A stretch of 7,079 bases of DNA, from positions 1 through 7,079 of the forward strand of contig CAJXOV010000116.1 of assembly GCA_913057815.1 (NCBI GenBank), written 5' to 3'. This stretch comes from an uncultured Flavobacteriales bacterium. Its GTDB lineage: Bacteria; Bacteroidota; Bacteroidia; Flavobacteriales_D; Sanyastnellaceae. Below the pieces are notes generated by a model. The model was not told where the DNA came from, ran no database searches, and worked only from the letters and a program-made list of their open reading frames with translations. The position numbers and the translations under genes were made by a program. This document shows positions 1 to 5,250 of this stretch, one piece after another; the stretch's first letter is position 1; each line of letters begins with the position of its first letter.

Positions 1-586
1 GAATTAGTGCTTTAGAAGAAAAAGGATTTGGAGTAATTCTTACTTCAGATAAAGGCTCTACTATATCATTCACTGAAACTTCTCCAGCTACAGTTAAAGT
101 ATATCCTTCATAATTAAATTCGTAAGGAAAAGGCACTACAATAGTTACATAAACAGTAGCTTCAATTGAAACATTAAACTCACCTGGGATAAGCGGAGTT
201 CCAGAAAGAAGTCCACATCCAGATTGACCTCCTAAAAAAGTACAAGGGTTAACACTTGACCCTCCATTATTACACGTTAACTCTAATCCAAACTCAGCTG
301 GAGTATACGAATTTTCACCTTGCGTAATAATAATGCTATTTAAAACAGCTGAATCAATAGGCAAAGCTGGATAAGTAGCATCGATGTCTGATGCACTCTG
401 AGGCACTAGTATATGAATCGTATCCTCATAAGGTACGTCTAACTCTGCATCATCAAATGTTTCTCCAACCTCAGGGTCTGGACTTACACCATACTCTGCA
501 TCTCCCCAATCAAAATCATCAGTACATTGACCGATAGAAATAAATGAAATAATAAGGGAACTTATAAATAGTAAATGTTTTTTCAT
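1..586 (-). CDS. Secreted protein with probable T9SS sorting domain, C-terminus cut by the window edge
   Basis: This open frame gives 195 codons from an ATG at 586 with no stop before the window edge, so the gene is partial. Residues 1-20 (MKKHLLFISSLIISFISIGQ) are a typical Sec signal peptide ending in Gly-Gln, as is common for Bacteroidota signal peptidase I substrates. Cys21 follows Gln, so there is no proper lipobox. Residues 26-60 are rich in Asp and Glu. Residues 95-150 look like a beta-rich, Ig-like region with three cysteines (105, 115, 124) around a CTFLGGQSGC stretch and an SGTP turn. The last visible residues, VRITPNPFSS (182-191), resemble the start of a T9SS type A sorting domain, which implies export to the cell surface or medium. 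The start is one base after the stop of the STAS gene, so the two are probably co-transcribed and translationally coupled. I do not recognise a specific function. I am confident that it is a real secreted protein and less sure of the fold. Confidence 0.8.
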   Translation of the reverse strand, partial: MKKHLLFISSLIISFISIGQCTDDFDWGDAEYGVSPDPEVGETFDDAELDVPYEDTIHILVPQSASDIDATYPALPIDSAVLNSIIITQGENSYTPAEFGLELTCNNGGSSVNPCTFLGGQSGCGLLSGTPLIPGEFNVSIEATVYVTIVVPFPYEFNYEGYTLTVAGEVSVNDIVEPLSEVRITPNPFSSKALI

Positions 587-587
587 A

Positions 588-950
588 TTAAAGATTTTTT
601 TCTACTTCTTCCATATAAACCAAGTCAACGGCTTCATTCGAAGTTGGTACAATTTTCAAGACAGAATCTAACTGAGAAATGGTTATAAGCTTAGAAACTG
701 CATCCTGCAGTCCACAAAGTACAAATACTCCTTCTGCCTCTCTGCATAATCTATTCGCTACAAGAACAGCACTTAATCCACTAGAATCACAATATCTAGT
801 TTCTGATAAATCTAAAATTAAGTTTTTGTTACCATTCTTATTTAGCATAACAAACTCTCCTTTTAATTCAGGTGCATGAAGGGCATCTAATTTTTCCACC
901 TTAGATTTCACCACCGTCACTTTATCTTTCTGTTCTATCTCGAATTTCAT
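588..950 (-). CDS. STAS-domain protein, anti-sigma-factor antagonist-like
   Basis: This 120-residue protein is a single STAS domain, about the usual length for the SpoIIAA/RsbV type. It is cytoplasmic, with no signal peptide or membrane segment. The core strand and turn LILDLSETRYCDSSGLSAVL (residues 44-63) match the family motif in which the first Ser after Asp is phosphorylated by a partner kinase; here that is Asp55-Ser56-Ser57-Gly58-Leu59, so Ser56 is the predicted site. In known systems the unphosphorylated antagonist binds an anti-sigma kinase and frees a sigma factor; in some lineages it serves other partner-switching roles. No RsbW/SpoIIAB-type kinase, PP2C phosphatase or sigma factor lies in this window, so the partner is unknown. 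The gene starts 53 bases after pyrB with its own -7 box. It ends one base before the start of a secreted-protein gene. The family call is firm; the biological role is open. Confidence 0.9.
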   Translation of the reverse strand: MKFEIEQKDKVTVVKSKVEKLDALHAPELKGEFVMLNKNGNKNLILDLSETRYCDSSGLSAVLVANRLCREAEGVFVLCGLQDAVSKLITISQLDSVLKIVPTSNEAVDLVYMEEVEKNL

Positions 951-975
951 TTTTGTTTTTTAAAAGGGTTTGCAA

Positions 976-983
976 CAAAGATA
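976..983 (-). promoter_or_regulatory. Promoter -7 box of the STAS gene
   Basis: Read on the minus strand this is TATCTTTG, an exact fit to the Bacteroidota -7 consensus TAnnTTTG. It ends 25 bases before the STAS start codon, which predicts a 5' leader of roughly 20 bases. No convincing TTG -33 element is seen at 17-20 bases upstream, where the sequence is A-rich. The box suggests that the STAS gene and the secreted-protein gene behind it form a transcription unit separable from pyrRB. No terminator is visible between pyrB and this box, so read-through from pyrB is also possible. Confidence 0.55.
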
Positions 984-1003
984 CCACTTTTTCTTTTTAT
1001 TAT

Positions 1004-1951
1004 TTACCGTTTTATGTGACTTGCTAACAAGTAAATGACGGCCATTCTAATTGCCACCCCATTTTCTACTTGTTCAAGTATAACAGATTTCTCACTATCG
1101 GCTAATTCACTGGTAATTTCTACTCCTCTGTTGATTGGCCCTGGATGAAGAATTAACGGGGTCCTTTTAGCCTTAATTAACACTTCATTATTCAATTGGT
1201 ATAACTTGCTATATTCCCTTAAACTTGGGAAGTTAGCTACTTCCAATTCAGAGTCAGCTTGTCTTTCTAATTGAATCCTGAGCATATTAACTGCATCCGC
1301 CCATTGCACCGCTTTTACTAAATCATATTCTACAGTTACCCCTAGCTCTTCTATATGTTTTGGGATCAAAGTAGCTGGGCCACAAACCTTAACCTCCGCT
1401 CCTTGTTTCAGTAGGCAGAAAATGTTAGACAAGGCTACTCTTGAATGTTTAATATCTCCAACTATAGCTATCTTTTTCCCCTTTAAGTCTCCCAATTTCT
1501 CTCTGATCGAGAAAGAATCTAAAAGTCCCTGTGTAGGATGTTCATGAGTCCCATCACCGGCATTTACAATGACAGTATCTGTATTTTCTTTTAAAAAATG
1601 TGGAGCTCCAGGACTAGAATGACGCATAACCACCATATCTATCTTCATACTGAGAATATTATTGACAGTATCTATTAATGTCTCTCCTTTCTTTACTGAA
1701 GAGCCTGAAGCACTGAAATTTATTATATCCGCACTTAATCTTTTCTCTGCTAATTCAAAACTTAATTTAGTTCTTGTTGAATTTTCAAAAAAGAGGTTAG
1801 CAATAGTAATATCTCTTAGTGAGGGAACTTTTTTAATAGGTTGGTTAATTACCTTTTTAAATTTTTCAGCATGATGAAAGATAAGCTGAATATCTTCACT
1901 CGTAAGTTGTTTTATACCTAAGAGATGCTTTACACTTAGTGAATTATTCAT
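1004..1951 (-). CDS. pyrB: Aspartate carbamoyltransferase catalytic subunit
   Basis: This 315-residue enzyme condenses carbamoyl phosphate with L-aspartate to N-carbamoyl-L-aspartate, the committed step of de novo pyrimidine synthesis, in the cytoplasm. The length is normal for the family. The carbamoyl-phosphate loop FFENSTRTKLSFE is at 54-66 (Ser58-Thr59-Arg60-Thr61), followed by the mobile 80s loop SSVKKGETL (84-92). Arg110-His111, NAGDGTHEHPTQGLLD (130-145), the second-domain motif IVGDIKHSR (163-171), the aspartate-binding region MLRIQLER (223-230) and HPGPINRG (269-276) are all present, so the enzyme should be active. The STRTK variant is also familiar from Bacillus PyrB. The ATG lies inside the end of pyrR with an 8-base overlap, so it is translated from the pyrR message, probably by coupling. 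No regulatory subunit gene pyrI is visible nearby. The identification is firm. Confidence 0.97.
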   Translation of the reverse strand: MNNSLSVKHLLGIKQLTSEDIQLIFHHAEKFKKVINQPIKKVPSLRDITIANLFFENSTRTKLSFELAEKRLSADIINFSASGSSVKKGETLIDTVNNILSMKIDMVVMRHSSPGAPHFLKENTDTVIVNAGDGTHEHPTQGLLDSFSIREKLGDLKGKKIAIVGDIKHSRVALSNIFCLLKQGAEVKVCGPATLIPKHIEELGVTVEYDLVKAVQWADAVNMLRIQLERQADSELEVANFPSLREYSKLYQLNNEVLIKAKRTPLILHPGPINRGVEITSELADSEKSVILEQVENGVAIRMAVIYLLASHIKR

Positions 1952-2492
1952 CGATAGAAGTGTGTAATATTACTTTGTCTGGTTCACCATTTGATTTCCA
2001 TTTCACCAATACTCTTTGACTAGCTATTGAATCTACTGATTTACCGATATATTCTGGCCTAACTGGTACCTGAAGTGAAAATCTACGTTCTATTAAGACT
2101 AGAAGCTCTATACTATCGGGCCTACCAAAAGCGAGCAAGGCATCGAATGCTGACCTAATTGTTCTTCCAGTAAACAAGACATCATCTACAAGAATCACTT
2201 TTTTGTCTTCAATTAAAAAATCAATTTTGGTAGAGTTAGCTAAAACAGGATCCTCTCTTCTTCTAAAGTCATCTCTGAAAAAGGTGATGTCTAAAGCCCC
2301 AAATTGCAACGCAATTTTAGGAGATATCTCCTTTAACCTTTTAAATATTAAATCTGCTAGAATCACGCCTCTTGGCTGAATACCAATTAGGACTGTATTT
2401 GAAAAATCATCATGATTTTCTATTAGCTGATAACAAAGTCTGTTAATTATTAGCTCAAACAATTTTTTATCTAAAAGTACTTTCGGAGTCAT
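1944..2492 (-). CDS. pyrR: PyrR: pyrimidine operon regulator / uracil phosphoribosyltransferase
   Basis: This 182-residue protein is full length for PyrR (about 180 residues). The type I phosphoribosyltransferase signature is clear: VILVDDVLFTGRTIRSA (99-115) is the PRPP loop, with GIQPRG at 37-42 and a GRPDSIELLVLIERR segment (123-137) typical of PyrR. In Firmicutes PyrR binds pyr mRNA leaders in response to UMP and also has uracil phosphoribosyltransferase activity. The family fits a cytoplasmic enzyme here that salvages uracil to UMP and may regulate. The basic segment after the PRPP loop reads RRFSLQVPVRPEY, which differs from the Bacillus RGHRELPIRADY form. The gene is first in an operon with pyrB, overlapping it by 8 bases. 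The mRNA leader predicted from the -7 box is only a few bases, leaving no room for a Bacillus-type attenuator. Enzymatic function is well supported; regulatory function is uncertain. Confidence 0.95.
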   Translation of the reverse strand: MTPKVLLDKKLFELIINRLCYQLIENHDDFSNTVLIGIQPRGVILADLIFKRLKEISPKIALQFGALDITFFRDDFRRREDPVLANSTKIDFLIEDKKVILVDDVLFTGRTIRSAFDALLAFGRPDSIELLVLIERRFSLQVPVRPEYIGKSVDSIASQRVLVKWKSNGEPDKVILHTSIDE

Positions 2493-2501
2493 TTCGTTTT
2501 A

Positions 2502-2509
2502 CAAATATA
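2502..2509 (-). promoter_or_regulatory. Promoter -7 box of the pyrRB operon
   Basis: Minus-strand TATATTTG fits the TAnnTTTG -7 consensus exactly. Only nine bases separate it from the pyrR ATG, so the transcript would begin within a few bases of the start codon. No TTG -33 element is seen at the usual spacing. The 59 bases between this box and the rpsA terminator are AT-rich and show only a weak five-base inverted repeat (ACAAT at 2539-2543, ATTGT at 2548-2552). Confidence 0.5.
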
Positions 2510-2568
2510 GAGTAGTTTATATAGGTGTTATCCTAATTACAATATCAATTGTCATTAATTTATTGGGC

Positions 2569-2599
2569 AAAAAAAATCCTGCTATTTCTAGCAGGATTT
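2569..2599 (-). terminator. Intrinsic terminator of rpsA
   Basis: On the minus strand a perfect 11-base-pair stem (AAATCCTGCTA pairing with TAGCAGGATTT) closes a GAAA tetraloop and runs directly into a T tract formed by the eight As at 2569-2576. It begins about 24 bases after the rpsA stop codon. It isolates rpsA from the pyrRB operon downstream, which has its own promoter just beyond. Confidence 0.92.
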
Positions 2600-2622
2600 A
2601 AATATGATTACGATTTAAGGAC

Positions 2623-5067
2623 TTAAGCCTTTCCTCCGTCTAATTCATCTTGCCACTTCTTTAACTCATCCCACTTACCTTCTGAAGCCATTTTAGCTTG
2701 TTCAGGCCATGTATCAGTTACGTGACTTCCTCTCACTCCTGCTATAATTTCAGAAATCTTTTCTGAAGTAGTTTCAGATAATTTAGCGAATGTATCTACA
2801 CCAGCCTCAGCTAAAGTAGAAGCAATCTTAGGACCTATTCCTTCGATCTTCTTTAAATCATCATCTCCAGAAGTTGCAGCTTTAACTTTAGCTGGTGCTT
2901 TTTCTTTTACAGGTGCTTCTTTTTTAGCAGGTGCTTCTTTCTTTACTTCAGCTTTTTTAGGAGCTGGAGTTGTTGCTTTTCCAGAATTACCACTTTCCAT
3001 TTCTGCCTTAAGACTAGAAAGAACGCCTAAATCACCTAATGTAGCTTTTTCAACTTTGTCATTTACTCTAGCTACGGCATCGTTAGTCTTTCTTCCTCCT
3101 CCAGAATTAGATTTACCACCTCTATTCTCTCTTACAGGTGTATCCTCCTCAGCTGAATGAGTTCTCACATGAGAAACTGCTATTCTTTTAGCGTTCTTAT
3201 TGAAATCAGTTACTATGAATTCTAAAGTTTCATCCAACTCAGCTTGAGCTCCGTCTGCTTTCTTCAATTGTTTAGCTGTCACATACCCCTCTACTCCATA
3301 AGGAAGAGCTACGATAAATTGGCTACCTTCTTTTCGAACAACAGTACCTTGATGAGATGATCCATTAGAGAATACAGTTTCGAAAACATCCCAAGGATTC
3401 TCTTCTAACTGCTTATGCCCTAAACTCAATCTTCTGTTTTCTTTATCTAATTCTAATACTATAACATCCAACTCCTGATCTACAGTGCAGAACTCAGATG
3501 GGTGCTTGATTTTCTTAGACCAAGATAAATCTGAAATATGAATAAGTCCATCAATCCCTTCTTCTAACTCAACGAACACTCCAAAGTTTGTGAAATTCTT
3601 CACTTTAGCTGTGTGTTTACTTTGCACAGGATACTTAGATTCAATATCAGCCCATGGATCTGGAACTAATTGTTTGATTCCAAGAGACATTTTTCTTTCT
3701 TCTCTATCAAGAGTTAAAATTACAGTCTCTACTTCATCACCTACTTTCAAGAAATCTTGAGCACTTCTTAAATGTTGACTCCAGCTCATTTCACTAACGT
3801 GAACTAATCCTTCAACTCCAGCAGCGATTTCAATAAACGCACCGTAATCAGCTAAAACAACTACTTTACCTTTAACTTTATCTCCAACGTTTAAGTTTTC
3901 ATCTAAAGCCTCCCATGGATGCGGAGATAATTGTTTAAGACCTAACGCAATTCTTTTCTTATCATCATCAAAGTCTAAGATTACTACGTTTAATTTTTGA
4001 TCTAGTTCTACGATCTCCTCTGGGTGATTAATTCTACCCCAGCTTAAATCAGTAATATGAACAAGACCGTCTATACCTCCAAGATCGATAAATACTCCAT
4101 AAGAAGTAATATTCTTCACTTGACCTTCTAGTACTTGACCTTTCTCTAGACCACCAATGATTTGCTTCTTTTGTTCTTCTAATTCAGCTTCAATAAGAGC
4201 TTTATGAGAAACAACAACATTTTTGAATTCATGGTTTATTTTAACCACTTTGAATTCCATTTGCTTACCTACATAGACATCATAATCTCTAATAGGCTTC
4301 ACATCAATCTGAGAACCAGGAAGGAATGCTTCTAATCCGAATACATCTACGATTAAACCACCTTTAGTTCTACTCTTAACTAGTCCTTTAAGGATTTCTC
4401 CATTTTCTAAAGCACCATTAATTCTATCCCACGCACTATGTAATCTAGCAGTTTTATGAGAAACTACTAATTGTCCGTTTCTATCTTCTTGTTGCTCAAC
4501 AAAAATAGGCACTTCATCTCCTATCTTTAAATCTGGATTATATCTAAACTCAGATGCTTGAACCACACCTTCAGATTTAGATCCAATATTTACTACTATC
4601 TCTTTTTTACCGATATCTACAATTTTACCTGTAGTTACAGATTTCTCAATTAATTCAGAAACTGTTTCAGTATAAGTAGTCTCTAATGAACTAAACTCTT
4701 CTTTAGAATAAGCTGCTACAGAATCATCTGTGGCATCCCAATCAAAAGATTCAGCTGGCTTATTAAATTCGAACACAGCGGTATCTCCTTCTCCAGTCAT
4801 GTGTGTAGCTGTATCATCTGCTTCCATTTTAGGTTTAACAGTTTCTTCAGCAACAGGTGCTTCTTCAGCAGCAGGAGCTTCTTCAGCAACAGGAGCTTCT
4901 TCAGCAACAGGCGCTTCTTCAGCTACTACCTCTGCGGCAGCTTCAGCTACTTCTTCTTTGACTTTTTCTGTGTTTTCAACTGCAGGTGTAGCAGCTTGAG
5001 GACTCTCTGGTTTAGATGCAGCAGTATTTTCTTCCTGCTTTTCTACGTCTTTATTTTCTTCAGCCAT
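2623..5067 (-). CDS. rpsA: 30S ribosomal protein S1, extended form with a C-terminal helix-hairpin-helix domain
   Basis: This 814-residue protein binds mRNA on the 30S subunit and helps initiate translation. Six S1/OB-fold repeats can be read at about 144-205, 225-290, 311-378, 397-466, 484-553 and 571-634; the third to fifth carry the classic pattern ending in GxDGLxHxSxxSW and LGxKQL. The first 125 residues are acidic and probably disordered, with tandem EEAPVA repeats at about 50-76. After the last S1 repeat come a Gly/Ser/Arg linker (645-660), a Lys/Ala/Pro-rich linker (700-730) and a terminal domain (735-814) opening with DDLKKIEGIGPKIASTLAEA, a helix-hairpin-helix signature, and ending in KWDELKKWQDELDGGKA. 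From memory, a similar tail is found on Bacteroidota L21 proteins. The protein is about 200 residues longer than usual Bacteroidota S1. It has its own promoter, leader and terminator, so it is monocistronic. Identity is firm; the roles of the extensions are unknown. Confidence 0.97.
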   Translation of the reverse strand: MAEENKDVEKQEENTAASKPESPQAATPAVENTEKVKEEVAEAAAEVVAEEAPVAEEAPVAEEAPAAEEAPVAEETVKPKMEADDTATHMTGEGDTAVFEFNKPAESFDWDATDDSVAAYSKEEFSSLETTYTETVSELIEKSVTTGKIVDIGKKEIVVNIGSKSEGVVQASEFRYNPDLKIGDEVPIFVEQQEDRNGQLVVSHKTARLHSAWDRINGALENGEILKGLVKSRTKGGLIVDVFGLEAFLPGSQIDVKPIRDYDVYVGKQMEFKVVKINHEFKNVVVSHKALIEAELEEQKKQIIGGLEKGQVLEGQVKNITSYGVFIDLGGIDGLVHITDLSWGRINHPEEIVELDQKLNVVILDFDDDKKRIALGLKQLSPHPWEALDENLNVGDKVKGKVVVLADYGAFIEIAAGVEGLVHVSEMSWSQHLRSAQDFLKVGDEVETVILTLDREERKMSLGIKQLVPDPWADIESKYPVQSKHTAKVKNFTNFGVFVELEEGIDGLIHISDLSWSKKIKHPSEFCTVDQELDVIVLELDKENRRLSLGHKQLEENPWDVFETVFSNGSSHQGTVVRKEGSQFIVALPYGVEGYVTAKQLKKADGAQAELDETLEFIVTDFNKNAKRIAVSHVRTHSAEEDTPVRENRGGKSNSGGGRKTNDAVARVNDKVEKATLGDLGVLSSLKAEMESGNSGKATTPAPKKAEVKKEAPAKKEAPVKEKAPAKVKAATSGDDDLKKIEGIGPKIASTLAEAGVDTFAKLSETTSEKISEIIAGVRGSHVTDTWPEQAKMASEGKWDELKKWQDELDGGKA
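4843..4923 (-). repeat. Tandem 18-base repeats inside rpsA
   Basis: Four consecutive 18-base units (4843-4860, 4861-4878, 4879-4896, 4897-4914) plus half of a fifth read ttcttcagcaacaggagc with one or two base changes each. They encode the in-frame peptide EEAPVA or EEAPAA in the acidic N-terminal region of S1. The near-identity at DNA level suggests recent slippage expansion, so copy number may vary between strains without breaking the frame. Confidence 0.9.
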
Positions 5068-5155
5068 GTGGGCTTTGATAATTGTATCTTAGACTACGGA
5101 ATGTCCAAGAGAATTAAAACAACTTACTCCGTTATAAGCGTCCTTATTTTTTAAG
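5068..5155 (-). promoter_or_regulatory. Predicted rpsA 5' leader
   Basis: If transcription starts about seven bases after the -7 box, rpsA carries an untranslated leader of nearly 90 bases, far longer than those predicted for pyrR or the STAS gene. No Shine-Dalgarno sequence stands at a normal distance; a GGAG occurs near the middle. ACGGA and TCCGT (minus strand, at 5132-5128 and 5100-5096) could close a stem with a 27-base loop. Autogenous control by S1 through its leader is known in E. coli; that it occurs here is inference. Confidence 0.35.
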
Positions 5156-5161
5156 GGAGCG

Positions 5162-5169
5162 CAAAAGTA
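5162..5169 (-). promoter_or_regulatory. Promoter -7 box of rpsA
   Basis: Minus-strand TACTTTTG is an exact match to TAnnTTTG and is followed by CGCTCCC, in the style often seen before ribosomal genes in Bacteroidota. A TTG lies 25 bases upstream, which is further than the usual 17-20, so the -33 element is unclear. It lies about 95 bases before the rpsA ATG. Confidence 0.65.
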
Positions 5170-5187
5170 ATCATTTTTTCTTAGAAC

Positions 5188-5206
5188 ACCCCGCAACACA
5201 AGGGGT
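5188..5206 (-). terminator. Weak GC-rich hairpin after the lamin-tail gene, possible terminator
   Basis: ACCCC and GGGGT flank a nine-base loop, forming a five-base-pair GC-rich stem in otherwise AT-rich DNA, 45 bases after the stop of the lamin-tail gene. It lies upstream of the rpsA -7 box. There is no proper T tract behind it on the minus strand, so it may be a weak terminator, an upstream promoter element, or nothing. Confidence 0.25.
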
Positions 5207-5250
5207 ACATCTCTTTTAACTCAAATAACCTAAAAACAAAAGAACAAATG

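Noticed and set aside
521..586. Possible lipoprotein signal in the partial secreted protein (Cys21)
   Set aside because: The residue before the cysteine is Gln, which does not fit a lipobox; the Gly-Gln junction fits signal peptidase I cleavage better.
584..590. Possible frameshift joining the STAS gene to the next gene
   Set aside because: The downstream protein starts with a complete signal peptide at its own ATG and the STAS domain is full length, so these are two separate genes.
1766..1780. STRTK in place of STRTR in the PyrB active-site loop
   Set aside because: The Lys variant is known from functional PyrB proteins such as that of Bacillus, so it is not a defect.
679..1874. Plus-strand open frames opposite the STAS gene (679-879) and pyrB (1662-1874)
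   Set aside because: They are fully covered by well-recognised minus-strand genes and show no recognisable protein features.
4843..4923. Repeat array considered as CRISPR or another mobile feature
   Set aside because: The units are 18 bases with no spacers, and they are in frame with rpsA coding for EEAPVA.
4730..5154. Two overlapping plus-strand open frames rich in Ser, Ala and Phe
   Set aside because: They lie opposite the repetitive acidic N-terminus of rpsA and mirror its 18-base repeats. The rpsA frame has clear homology and these do not.
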